From the NCBI GenBank assembly GCA_029547805.1, contig JAKPOP010000006.1, forward strand, positions 1 through 64,000: DNA of 64,000 nucleotides, in the 5' to 3' direction. The position numbers and the translations under genes were made by a program. The stretch comes from Deltaproteobacteria bacterium. Its GTDB lineage: Bacteria; Myxococcota_A; UBA9042; DTJE01. Under the pieces are notes generated by a model, which saw nothing but the letters and a program-made list of their open reading frames with translations, did no database searches and was not told where the DNA came from. This document shows, piece after piece, positions 42,505 through 50,871 of this stretch (positions are counted from its first letter, which is position 1; each line of letters opens with the position of its first letter).

Positions 42505-43818
42505 TCATGACGCCGGTCCCCTACGACGGGACTCCGCCAGCGCCACAGCCCGGCAGACCAGCACGTAGAGGGCATTCGAGAGGCGGTTCAGGCCGTGCAG
42601 AAGTTCCCGGCGGGCCTCCGGGGAGAGGTGGGACTCGCCCTGGGCAAAGGCGTCGTGGGCCACGATCTCCACCTGCCGACAGGAGGCCCGGAGGAGGTTC
42701 AGTTTCACGACGGTCCGGCCCATCGAGGCCCTGGGCAGCACCCACCCCACGTTCAGGAAGCGGGAGGTCTGATGGGACATCCGGTGCAGTTCCTCGGGGT
42801 CGAAGCCGGCGATCACCGGCCGAGGCATGGGCCTTCCGGCCACCTCGGCGGCCATCACCTTCCGCAGGTATTCGAGGACGTCGTCCAGGTCCCGGACCAG
42901 ACCATCCATCCCTTCGTCCATCGCGGCGATCTGGGCGTCCAGCACGTGGGCCTGCAACAGGTCCAGGGCCCCCCGGAACCGGATCACCGGGTGCCCCTTG
43001 GGGACCAGGGACTGGTTGTCGAAGAGGTGGGTGTAGCCGTCGGGCTTCGATTCGAGCCCCACGTCGTTTTCCAGCAACCGATAGGGCGCATCCTCCCGGT
43101 CTCCTCGGGGCTTCTCTCTGCGATTCGCCAGACGGCTCCAGACCTCCTCCAGGCCCTGGGACGGTTCCAGGCGCCGGGGCTGCCGGGCCAGGTCCAGCAC
43201 GGTCTCCTGGAAGGCCCGGGCGGCGGCCTCGACCGCCTCGATGGTCCCGGTCAGCAGGCCTCCAGCGAAGTTGGTCTCGCTGGGGGGGGCGTAGAAGGTC
43301 CGCAGGGTCACCTCGGCGGCCTTGAGCGCCGCATCCAGGCCCATCGTCGCCTCCAGCGGCGGGGCGATGAGGTAGGCCATCGGGGTCCCGGGATCCACGC
43401 CGGCCACCCGGGCCAGGTAGCGTCCCACGGCCGGGATCACGTGCGGGAAGAAGGCCAGGCGTCCATCCTCGTCGGCGCTGTAGAACCAGGCCTTCCGGTC
43501 CAGGTACCGCAGGCAGGCCGCGATCCCGCTGGCCACCGTCTCCGGGTCCCGGGCCGCCAGCACGCCAATGACCTCCCCCGACAGGGGACCCGAGGCGTGG
43601 GAGGCCCCGGCATAGAAGGACCTGGCATAGACCACGTCCACCTCGGCGGCCTTGGTCGCCTCGTCGAGGCTCGCATAGAGGGCATCGTCGCTGGTGCAGG
43701 TCAGCAGCCCGAGGCTCTGGTGCTCCGGCGCCAGCCGCAGGTCCCGATGGAGGTCCGGTGCCACCTGGGGAATCGTCCGGAGGGCCAGCACCCGGGGTTT
43801 GATGGGCATTCCGATCAT
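42505..43818 (-). CDS. Fusion of microcompartment shell protein EutL and adenosyltransferase EutT
   Basis: Protein of 437 residues joining two ethanolamine-utilisation functions. Residues 4-216 match EutL closely (tandem BMC domain; 'EATKAAEVDVVYARSFYAGA', 'GTPMAYLIAPPLEA', 'PPSETNF'). Residues about 256-430 match the EutT core ('HLFDNQSLVPKGHPVIRFRG', 'DPEELHRMSHQTSRFL', 'GRTVVKLNLLRASC', 'LNRLSNALYVL'). A linker of about 40 charged residues joins them. EutT makes adenosylcobalamin, the cofactor of EutBC. The N-terminal metal motif of known EutT (HX11CCX2C) is absent; no cysteine lies between 103 and 379. It follows eutC by 21 bases. Either start, 43818 or the in-frame ATG at 43809, is possible. 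Confidence 0.85.
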   Translation of the reverse strand: MIGMPIKPRVLALRTIPQVAPDLHRDLRLAPEHQSLGLLTCTSDDALYASLDEATKAAEVDVVYARSFYAGASHASGPLSGEVIGVLAARDPETVASGIAACLRYLDRKAWFYSADEDGRLAFFPHVIPAVGRYLARVAGVDPGTPMAYLIAPPLEATMGLDAALKAAEVTLRTFYAPPSETNFAGGLLTGTIEAVEAAARAFQETVLDLARQPRRLEPSQGLEEVWSRLANRREKPRGDREDAPYRLLENDVGLESKPDGYTHLFDNQSLVPKGHPVIRFRGALDLLQAHVLDAQIAAMDEGMDGLVRDLDDVLEYLRKVMAAEVAGRPMPRPVIAGFDPEELHRMSHQTSRFLNVGWVLPRASMGRTVVKLNLLRASCRQVEIVAHDAFAQGESHLSPEARRELLHGLNRLSNALYVLVCRAVALAESRRRGPAS

Positions 43819-43839
43819 GTCCCGATCCCGCCTGGGTCC

Positions 43840-44733
43840 CTAGGAGACCTCGACCCCGGTCCGCTTCTCCCGGAGTGCCCGGAGCACCGTTTCGGCCACC
43901 TGGACGGCGGCCTCGGCCGGCGGAAGCCCACCGGCGTGGATGTTGCTGATCACGGTCCGCATCGCCTCGTTGAACTGGCGGACCTTCATGTAGGTCACAT
44001 AGGCGCCCATCGACTCGGCGGTCTTCAGGCCCGGCCTCTCCCCCACCAGCAGGCACAGGACCTCGGCCCCGGTCAGGCGCGCCACCTCGTCAGCGACCAC
44101 CACCCGGCCCAGGGACACCACGAAGGGGGTCCCGAGCCGGACACCGGCCCGACTCAAGATCGTGGTCAGGGGCGGCACCAGCAGCGGCAGGTTGGTGTTC
44201 AGGGCCTGGGCCGACAGGCCGTCCACCGCGACGATCTGCACCTGGGGACCTCGGATGCCTTGCTTCTGTACGACCTCCCGAGAGGCGTCGGAGAGGCGTC
44301 GCCCCAGGTCCGGCCGCCGGAGGAACGTGGCCCGGTCCTTCGCCGCCGACTGGAGGGACACGAGGCCCAGGGAGGCCGCCACCTGGGGGTCCACGGTGGA
44401 GGCCACGGCATCCCGGGCCGCCGCGTGGTCCTCCTGGAACCGCAGAATGGTGTCGGTGCGGTATCGGACCCCGGCCGAACCGACCCCCAGGCGGGCCGGG
44501 GTCCTGGCCAGGTAGAAGTCCCGGCCCCCCCGGGGCTGCCAGCGACCCAGGATGGGAGGCGGGGGCAGCGGGGCTCCCATCCACAGGGCTGCCCGCTTCG
44601 CCAGCGTGACGTCCTCCGGCGCCGCCGGCCGGGGCGCGGGACGGGACGGTTCCGCTGTCGCGGGGTCTTCCCGGCCCCCCAGCGTGCGGACCACCGCCGC
44701 CCGGATCACCTCCCGCAGTTCCCGCTCGTCCAT
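43840..44733 (-). CDS. eutC: Ethanolamine ammonia-lyase small subunit
   Basis: Small subunit of the adenosylcobalamin-dependent enzyme that splits ethanolamine into acetaldehyde and ammonia. The 297 residues have the family's N-terminal 'GVGSAGVRYRTDTILRFQEDHAAARDAV', 'DGLSAQALNTNL' and 'GERPGLKTAESMGAY', which contact the cofactor. A Pro/Ala-rich stretch (about 22-40) links a helical N-terminus to the core, as in other EutC. The gene lies 10 bases after eutB and 21 before the EutL-EutT fusion, so these form one operon. Confidence 0.95.
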   Translation of the reverse strand: MDERELREVIRAAVVRTLGGREDPATAEPSRPAPRPAAPEDVTLAKRAALWMGAPLPPPPILGRWQPRGGRDFYLARTPARLGVGSAGVRYRTDTILRFQEDHAAARDAVASTVDPQVAASLGLVSLQSAAKDRATFLRRPDLGRRLSDASREVVQKQGIRGPQVQIVAVDGLSAQALNTNLPLLVPPLTTILSRAGVRLGTPFVVSLGRVVVADEVARLTGAEVLCLLVGERPGLKTAESMGAYVTYMKVRQFNEAMRTVISNIHAGGLPPAEAAVQVAETVLRALREKRTGVEVS

Positions 44734-44743
44734 TCCGTGCCCC

Positions 44744-46105
44744 TCACAGGAAGACGCGAATGTCCCCCGCCAGGGAGGTCAACCGACCGTCCTGCATCAG
44801 CCCCATCCGCTCCATCCAGGCCTCGAACTCCGGAGTCGGCCGCAGCCCCAGCAACTGCCGGATCGCCGCGTTGTCGTGGAACGACGTGGACTGGTAGTTG
44901 AGCATCACGTCGTCCCCCATCGGGAGCCCCATGAAGAAGTTGGCCCCCGCCGTCGCCATCAGGATGGCCAGGTTTTCCAGGTCGTTCTGGTCCGCCTCCA
45001 TGTGGTTCGTGTAGCAGACATCGATGCCCATCGGCAGGCCGTGCAGTTTCCCCATGAAGTGGTCTTCCAGACCCGCCCGGGCGACCTGCTTCCCATCGAA
45101 GAGATACTCGGGACCGATGAACCCCACCACGGTGTTCACCATGTAGGGACGGTAGTGCCGTGCCAGGCCGTAGCACCGGGCCTCCATCACCACCTGATCG
45201 GATCCGTGGTGCCCCCCGCTGGAGAGTTCCGACCCCTGTCCCGTCTCGAAGTACATGCGGTGGGGGCCCGCGGAGGTCCCCTTCTCGGCGATCATCGCCG
45301 CCGCCTCGTCCAGGATGGCCCGGTTGATCCCGAAGGCCCGGCAGGACACCTCGGACCCCGCGAGACTCTGGAACATCACGTCCATCGGGCAGCCTCGGCG
45401 CAGGGCCTCCATCTGCGTGGTGACGTGGGCCAGGCAGCAGTGCTGCGTGGGAATGCCGCGCGAGCGGGTGAAGTCGTGCAGCGTCTCGAGGATCGCCCGG
45501 GTCGCCTCCACGGTGTCGGTGACGGGGTTCACCCCGATCAGGGCGTCCCCGGACCCCCAGGCGAGCCCTTCCATGGTCGAGGCCAGGATGCCGTCGGGGT
45601 CGTCGGTGGTGTGGTTCGGCTGGAGGCGCACCGAGTGCCTCCCGGGGAGTCCCAGCGTGGCGTTGGCGTGGGTCACGACCCGGATCTTCGCCGCGGCGGT
45701 CACCAGGTCCAGGTTCGTCATCAATTTCGCCACGGCGGCAATGACCTCGCTGGGGAGACCCCGGCCGAGTGCCAGCAGGTCCGCCCCGGTGGTGGCCGCC
45801 GACAGGATGTGCTCCCGCAACTGGGCCACGGTCCAGTCCCGGACGGACCCGAAGACCCCCTCGTCCAGGTCGTCCTGGATCACCCGGGTGACCTCGTCCT
45901 GTTCGTAGGGAACCGCGGGGTGTTCCCGGATGTCCCGGAGGCGCATCTCGGCCAGGACCTGTCGGGCGGCCACTCGCTCGGTATCGTTCGCCGCGGCGAT
46001 TCCCGCCAGTTCATCCCCGGACTTTCGTTCGTTGGCCTTCGCCAGGACCTCCCGGATCTCCCGGAAGGTGAAGTGGCGGCCCCGAACCTGCGTGGTCCAA
46101 CTCAT
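44744..46105 (-). CDS. eutB: Ethanolamine ammonia-lyase large subunit
   Basis: Catalytic subunit of ethanolamine ammonia-lyase. From ATG at 46105 it is 453 residues, the same length as E. coli EutB, and matches it along its length ('KANERKSGDELAGIAAAN', 'DALIGVNPVTDTVEA', 'YFETGQGSELS', 'VGFIGPEYLFDG', 'MGLPMGDDVMLNYQ'). The start has no ribosome binding site; a candidate promoter ends 7 bases upstream, so the message may be leaderless. It heads a minus-strand operon with eutC, the EutL-EutT fusion and probably the hydrolase. No eutA reactivase or eutE/eutG is in the window. Confidence 0.96.
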   Translation of the reverse strand: MSWTTQVRGRHFTFREIREVLAKANERKSGDELAGIAAANDTERVAARQVLAEMRLRDIREHPAVPYEQDEVTRVIQDDLDEGVFGSVRDWTVAQLREHILSAATTGADLLALGRGLPSEVIAAVAKLMTNLDLVTAAAKIRVVTHANATLGLPGRHSVRLQPNHTTDDPDGILASTMEGLAWGSGDALIGVNPVTDTVEATRAILETLHDFTRSRGIPTQHCCLAHVTTQMEALRRGCPMDVMFQSLAGSEVSCRAFGINRAILDEAAAMIAEKGTSAGPHRMYFETGQGSELSSGGHHGSDQVVMEARCYGLARHYRPYMVNTVVGFIGPEYLFDGKQVARAGLEDHFMGKLHGLPMGIDVCYTNHMEADQNDLENLAILMATAGANFFMGLPMGDDVMLNYQSTSFHDNAAIRQLLGLRPTPEFEAWMERMGLMQDGRLTSLAGDIRVFL

Positions 46106-46112
46106 GGCGCCG

Positions 46113-46141
46113 AATCTAGCCTTCCCCTCGTCCCGCGTCAA
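46113..46141 (-). promoter_or_regulatory. Candidate promoter for eutB, giving a leaderless message
   Basis: On the minus strand TTGACG (46141-46136) and TAGATT (46118-46113) are exactly 17 bases apart. Seven bases separate the -10 from the eutB ATG, so transcription would begin at or beside the start codon. This agrees with the absent ribosome binding site. Confidence 0.5.
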
Positions 46142-46179
46142 CGACGATGGGACGTCCGGGGGGGGGGACGACCCGGGAC

Positions 46180-46208
46180 TTGGCGATCGGCTCCCAGGAG
46201 ACTACACT
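46180..46208 (+). promoter_or_regulatory. Candidate promoter for the diguanylate cyclase
   Basis: TTGGCG (46180-46185) and TACACT (46203-46208) are 17 bases apart, 52 bases before the ATG at 46261; back to back with the eutB promoter. Read by eye. Confidence 0.4.
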
Positions 46209-46260
46209 CCGGCTCTCAGCAGGCCGATAGGGAAGACCAGAAGAACAAGGAAAGGACCGC

Positions 46261-47820
46261 ATGTTTTCGATGCCTCGGATCCAGGAGGGCGTTTCCAGGT
46301 CCTCGGACCAGTCGCTGGAGTTCCTGGCCGATGCGGCGCTGGTGTTGGGGAACCACGCCTTGACCCGCCAGGACATCCACGCGTCGGTCGCCCAGATGCT
46401 CCGGGACCACCTGGAGGGTGGCTTTGTCGTCTTCTCCTCCTTTCGCCGGGAACGCGGCGCCCTCCAGGTGGAGTGCGTCGCCGGGGCGGGGGAAGGGCTC
46501 TCGGAGGCCATCCGCCTGTTCCAGACCTCGTGTCCCGGGGGCATGCTCCCGATTCCAGAGAAATTCCCCTGGAGGACGGTCTCTCTCCCGGTGCTGATGC
46601 CAATGCCCGGGGGCCTGTTCGAACTGACCTTCGGCGCCCTCGATCAGGAGAAGGCCCGGCTGCTGGAGACCCGGATGGGCATCTCCCACTGCTGGCTGCT
46701 GGGCCTCGGGCGGGGTTCCCAGTTTCTGGGAACCCTGGCGTTGCTCCTGGGGCCGGGGCAACCCGCGCCGGACCACCGGGTGGTGGAGACCTTTGGCACG
46801 CTGGTGACCCTCACGCTGCTGGCCCGCAGGGCCATTGGACCCCGGGAGGGGTTCGGGCAGGGGAACAAGACCGGAGCGAAACCCGAGGAACCGAACGCCG
46901 GGATCCTGGCCCGGCGGGTGCTGGAGGACCAGGTGGAGGCCATCTGCCGCTACGACACGGCGGGCCGCCTGATGTTCGTGAACGACCCGTTCTGTCGCCT
47001 GTTTCACCATCGGCCCGAGGAACTGCTGGGGCAGCCGGCGATGGGACTGGTCCATTCCCGGGATCGGCGTCGGCGGCGCCGTCACCTGGCGGCGTTGACG
47101 CCGGAGGCCCCGGTCGGGGAGATCGAGCACCGGGTGGTTCGCGGGGACGGGACCATCGCCTGGATCCAGTGGGTGGACCGGGCCATCTTCGACCGGGAAG
47201 GCCGGGTGGTGGAATACCAGTCCGTGGGGCGGGACGTCACCCTTCGTCGCCAGGCAGAGGAGCGGATGGCCTGGCTGGCGACCCACGACTCCCTGACCGG
47301 GCTCCCCAACCGGGTGCTCCTGAAGGACCGCCTGTCCCTCATGATTCATCGGAGCGGTCGGAGCGGCAGGCCCTTCGCGGTGGCGCTGCTGGACCTGGAC
47401 GGATTCAAGGAGGTCAACGATCGCCACGGCCACGCGGCGGGGGACGAGGTCCTGCGGGCCCTGGGGGGCCTCCTGGCCCGCACGTTCCGGAGGTCGGACA
47501 CGGTGGCCCGCCTCGGGGGCGACGAGTTCGTCGTGCTGGTCGGGGACTGCGGCAATGGTGGGGGCCGTCCTCCCTGGCTGGAGAAACTTGAGCGGTGTCT
47601 CGCGAGCCCCCTGGACCTGGAGCGTCCCCGGGTGACCGTCACGGTAGGGGCCAGCGTCGGGGTCGTGGTCGCCTGCGGCCACGACGCGGACCCCGACGTC
47701 CTGCTGCACCAGGCCGACCGGGCGATGTACGCGGCCAAGAGGGCCGGCAAGGGACGGGCCGTGTTCTTCGACGAGGCGGCCCTGGCCCCGGACGACGACG
47801 AGGGGTCGGGGACCGCATGA
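46261..47820 (+). CDS. Diguanylate cyclase with GAF-like and PAS sensory domains
   Basis: Makes the second messenger c-di-GMP. The 519-residue protein has an N-terminal GAF-like region (about 15-195), a PAS domain (about 225-335, 'CRYDTAGRLMFVNDPFCRLF') and a GGDEF domain (about 340-505). The catalytic GGDEF itself lies at 420-424, so it should be active. An RxxD inhibitory site ('RRSD') stands five residues upstream, as needed for product feedback. No membrane segment is seen. The gene is divergent from eutB and overlaps thiD by four bases. With the HD-GYP and PilZ genes it shows c-di-GMP signalling in this organism. Confidence 0.92.
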   Translation: MFSMPRIQEGVSRSSDQSLEFLADAALVLGNHALTRQDIHASVAQMLRDHLEGGFVVFSSFRRERGALQVECVAGAGEGLSEAIRLFQTSCPGGMLPIPEKFPWRTVSLPVLMPMPGGLFELTFGALDQEKARLLETRMGISHCWLLGLGRGSQFLGTLALLLGPGQPAPDHRVVETFGTLVTLTLLARRAIGPREGFGQGNKTGAKPEEPNAGILARRVLEDQVEAICRYDTAGRLMFVNDPFCRLFHHRPEELLGQPAMGLVHSRDRRRRRRHLAALTPEAPVGEIEHRVVRGDGTIAWIQWVDRAIFDREGRVVEYQSVGRDVTLRRQAEERMAWLATHDSLTGLPNRVLLKDRLSLMIHRSGRSGRPFAVALLDLDGFKEVNDRHGHAAGDEVLRALGGLLARTFRRSDTVARLGGDEFVVLVGDCGNGGGRPPWLEKLERCLASPLDLERPRVTVTVGASVGVVVACGHDADPDVLLHQADRAMYAAKRAGKGRAVFFDEAALAPDDDEGSGTA

Positions 47821-48701
47821 ACGGCATCGCCAGGGCCTTGACCATTGCCGGGTCCGACTGCAGCGGCGGGGCGGGCATCCAGGCGGACCTGAAGACCTTC
47901 CACCGGTTCGGGGTCTTCGGCCAGTCGGCCGTGACGGCCGTGGTGGCGGAAAACACGCTGGGCGTCCAGGGATGGCAGCGGGTGGACCCGGACATGGTCC
48001 GGATGCAGATCGACAGTTGCCTGGGGGACATCGGTGCCGACGCCGTGAAGACCGGGATGCTGGTGGACCGGGAGGTGGTCCAGGCGGTCGCCCGGGGACT
48101 CCGGGACCACGGGGCGTCAGCACTGGTGGTGGACCCGGTGATGCGGGCGAAGGGGGGAGACGCCCTGATCGACCCCGAGGCGGTGGAGGCGCTGGTCCGG
48201 GAGGTGTTTCCCCTGGCCCTGGTCGTCACTCCCAACGTCCCGGAGGCCGAGGTGCTGGCCGGGCGGGTGATGGACGGCCCCGAGGCGGTGCGGCGGGTCG
48301 CCGAGGCCATCGGGGCGATGGGGCCTCGATACGTGCTCCTGAAGGGGGGCCATGCCCGGTTCGGGGACCCGCGCCTCTCGGTGGACCTCCTCTGGGACGG
48401 GACGGACCTGCTGGAACTCCCGGGACCCCGCTTCAGCGATCGGAACACCCACGGCACGGGATGCACCTACAGCGCGGCCATCACCGCCTGGCTGGCCCGA
48501 GGCTGCGACGTGGTGGGGGCGGTGCGTCGGTCCCGGGCCTTCCTGGTCGAGGCCATCCGGTCGGGGCCGGGTCTCGGCGGGGGTCACGGGCCCGTGAACC
48601 ACTGGGCGGTCCTGCCCGACGACCTCGGAAGCGCCACCGACCCGGCAGGGCAGGCCGCCGGATCGGATCGGCCCCATGGCCGCGAGTCAGGCGCAGGGTA
48701 G
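47817..48701 (+). CDS. thiD: Hydroxymethylpyrimidine/phosphomethylpyrimidine kinase
   Basis: Phosphorylates HMP and HMP-phosphate in thiamine synthesis, in the cytoplasm. The 294-residue protein has 'TIAGSDCSGGAGIQADLKTF' at the start, 'VVDPVMRAKGG' (substrate binding) and 'NTHGTGCTYSAAI' (ATP anion hole), the three marks of ThiD. About 25 extra residues of low complexity trail after residue 265. The ATG overlaps the stop of the diguanylate cyclase (ATGA), so the two share a message. No TPP riboswitch is seen, and there is no room for one upstream. Confidence 0.93.
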   Translation: MNGIARALTIAGSDCSGGAGIQADLKTFHRFGVFGQSAVTAVVAENTLGVQGWQRVDPDMVRMQIDSCLGDIGADAVKTGMLVDREVVQAVARGLRDHGASALVVDPVMRAKGGDALIDPEAVEALVREVFPLALVVTPNVPEAEVLAGRVMDGPEAVRRVAEAIGAMGPRYVLLKGGHARFGDPRLSVDLLWDGTDLLELPGPRFSDRNTHGTGCTYSAAITAWLARGCDVVGAVRRSRAFLVEAIRSGPGLGGGHGPVNHWAVLPDDLGSATDPAGQAAGSDRPHGRESGAG

Positions 48702-48791
48702 GGGGCGCACCGCGAGCCGTGGGCCACAACGCGCCCATCGCCGAATCCTGCTACCCTTTCCGGCGGGGACCAGTCGCCGGAGGCCGGGGCC

Positions 48792-50651
48792 GTGGAGAGA
48801 TCCTGGATCCTGACAGCGACCGTTCGCCTGCCGGCCCTCCTGGCCCTGGTGTCGGGTCTGCTGGCAGTCTGGATCACCCTGCCGCGGGCCCGGTCCGGTG
48901 GTGCCGATCGGTCCCTGCCCTGGCGGTCCATGGCGGTCGTGGGCCTTGTCGCCGGCCTGCTTCTCCTCCCGATCCTGGGGTCCCGGGCCGGGGGCCCCGA
49001 CGTGGTCTCGGGGGCCACGGCCCTGACGCTGGTGGCGGTGCTCGGGTGGTTTCCCCTGGTGGCACTGTTCGGGGGAACGGAGGACCCCGGGAGGCTGGTC
49101 CGGGGGCTCTGGATCGCCCTGGCGGCCATCGGGCTGCTGGTCGTCGCCGAGTCGTTCCAGCGGACCTTCGGCGTCTCCCGGACACTCGTGCTCCAGGCGG
49201 TGGACCAGGTGGGCGAGGTCCGCCTGGCCGACGTCCGGGCGGGGCTCCAGGACCCCCTCCTGTCCCGGTCCCTGTGGATCCAGCTGCTCCTGGTGTTTCC
49301 CTTCTTCGTCCTGATCTTCCCTGTCCTGGTGCCCGGTGGGCCCCTGTTGTGGCCCGTGGGCCTGATCCCCATCCTCCAGTATCTCTGGACCGCCCCGGCG
49401 GGCCTGGTGGTGACGGGCTGGAGCGCCTGGAGACCCCGGGAGGCCGGTCCCCTGGCCGTGCTGGCCCTGGCCATCGCGGTGCATCCCCTGCTGCTGGACA
49501 AGTCGTCCTGGGACTTCATCCCGCCGGGCCTGCTGCTGTTCCTGCTGGCCTGGCACCTGGAACGGACCGGGTCCCGGTGGCGCTTCGCACTGGTCCTGGG
49601 CCTCGCCTCCTGGAGCCATCCCTCCCAGGCCGTGATGGCGGCCCTGTGGGCGGCGGACCACGCCCGTCGGAACTGGGCGGCCGAGGTTCCGGCCCACCGA
49701 CGCCGCCTCCTGTGGGTTCCGGCGATCGCCTGGGGCATGGCGGCGATCCCCATCCTGTCGATGCTGATCCCCGCTCTCTGGCATCCCGAGAGCGCCCTCA
49801 TGCATCACCTGGCCCCCTATGCCCGCCGGCGGACGGCCGCCTATCTCCAGGGCGGGGACTTTCGGGTCCTGGGCTGGATGGCGATCTCGAACCTCTCCAA
49901 GATCGGGCTGTTGCTGTCCTCCCTGGGCCTGGTCCCGGTCCTCCGTCGGAACCGCTTCCTGGCCTATGGGGTCTTCGAGGTCGCCTACTCGCTGTTCACC
50001 TCCAACGGCTTCATCCACGGGTCCCTCCCGGGGTGCCTGGGCCTGCTGGGGTGCGCGACGCTGGAAAACGCGAATCATCTCTCCCCGGAGCGGTTGCGGC
50101 GATCGGCGGGCCTCGCGGCGGTGCTGCTCCTCCCCCTGACTCTCTGGTGGAGTCCCCAGCACGTGGCGGTGCAGTTGCTGCGAAACCCCACGGTGGACCG
50201 CCTGGCGGGGATGGAGGCCCTGATCACCCCCGAGGACCGGGACAGGACCTGCGTCGGCCAGGCGACCACCTACACCGTGCTGGCGGGTCACTGTCGCGGG
50301 GAGGGGGTCCTGCGCCTGCCCGATGGTCGGCCGGGTGCGAATGCCCGGGATGGGGACGTCTACCTGCTGGACCTCTCGCCGCCTCCCTGGCCCCAGGAGC
50401 CCGGGGCCCTCCGGGAGTGGATCAAGCGACCCCGGTTCTTGCAGCCCGAACAGGGCGCCATCGAGACGGCTCCGCTGGATTTCCAGGGAGAACCCATTCC
50501 CGAGGACCTGGCGTGGCTGCGGGAAGGCCTGGTGTCGGGCGCATGGACCCTCTCCCGCAACGAGGGTGGCCGGATCCGGCTGGATCGCATCGAGCGTTCC
50601 GAGTCCCCCGGGGCCGTCTCCAATGCTCCCGGTCCACCAGCACCGCCCTGA
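48792..50651 (+). CDS. Polytopic membrane protein, DUF2079-like
   Basis: Protein of 619 residues with about ten hydrophobic segments over the first 460 and a soluble C-terminal domain. The composition and the order of helices, with phrases such as 'SSWDFIPPGLLLFLLAW' and 'GSLPGCLGLLGCATLENANHLSP', recall DUF2079 proteins, which are predicted membrane glycosyltransferase-like proteins of unknown role. I cannot confirm it by eye. GTG at 48792 is the start; the ATG at 48807 lies in another frame. It follows thiD by 90 bases on the same strand. No partners are evident. Confidence 0.6.
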   Translation: MERSWILTATVRLPALLALVSGLLAVWITLPRARSGGADRSLPWRSMAVVGLVAGLLLLPILGSRAGGPDVVSGATALTLVAVLGWFPLVALFGGTEDPGRLVRGLWIALAAIGLLVVAESFQRTFGVSRTLVLQAVDQVGEVRLADVRAGLQDPLLSRSLWIQLLLVFPFFVLIFPVLVPGGPLLWPVGLIPILQYLWTAPAGLVVTGWSAWRPREAGPLAVLALAIAVHPLLLDKSSWDFIPPGLLLFLLAWHLERTGSRWRFALVLGLASWSHPSQAVMAALWAADHARRNWAAEVPAHRRRLLWVPAIAWGMAAIPILSMLIPALWHPESALMHHLAPYARRRTAAYLQGGDFRVLGWMAISNLSKIGLLLSSLGLVPVLRRNRFLAYGVFEVAYSLFTSNGFIHGSLPGCLGLLGCATLENANHLSPERLRRSAGLAAVLLLPLTLWWSPQHVAVQLLRNPTVDRLAGMEALITPEDRDRTCVGQATTYTVLAGHCRGEGVLRLPDGRPGANARDGDVYLLDLSPPPWPQEPGALREWIKRPRFLQPEQGAIETAPLDFQGEPIPEDLAWLREGLVSGAWTLSRNEGGRIRLDRIERSESPGAVSNAPGPPAPP

Positions 50652-50699
50652 TCCCTGCAAGGTTCGACACATGACGCGGGATCTCGCAGACATTGCCGC

Positions 50700-50729
50700 T
50701 TGTGTTTTCTGCAACGCCCTCCCTAGAAT
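50700..50729 (+). promoter_or_regulatory. Candidate promoter for the lipoprotein esterase
   Basis: TTGTGT (50700-50705) and TAGAAT (50724-50729, five of six bases) are 18 bases apart. The ATG-equivalent GTG at 50872 lies 143 bases downstream, so the 5' leader would be long. Read by eye. Confidence 0.5.
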
Positions 50730-50871
50730 GCCCGCGGTTGCCCTGGCGTCTTGAATCGCTCAGGTGCACCGCGACCCGTGGGCGGCGCGGGGAGGAGGCC
50801 AGGGTCCCTCCTCGCTTCCAGGCAATGGGCAGTGGACACGTGCAATCGGCACGTCGCGAGGGGAGGTCCCG

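Noticed and set aside
46150-46180. G-run near 46160 as a structured element
   Set aside because: A single run of ten G bases in a GC-rich gap without partner runs; a quadruplex needs four.
46106-46260. Cobalamin riboswitch or EutV antiterminator before eutB
   Set aside because: No such fold seen and the apparent leaderless start leaves no room between promoter and ATG.
47820-48700. TPP riboswitch upstream of thiD
   Set aside because: thiD starts inside the cyclase stop codon, so there is no untranslated leader for a riboswitch.
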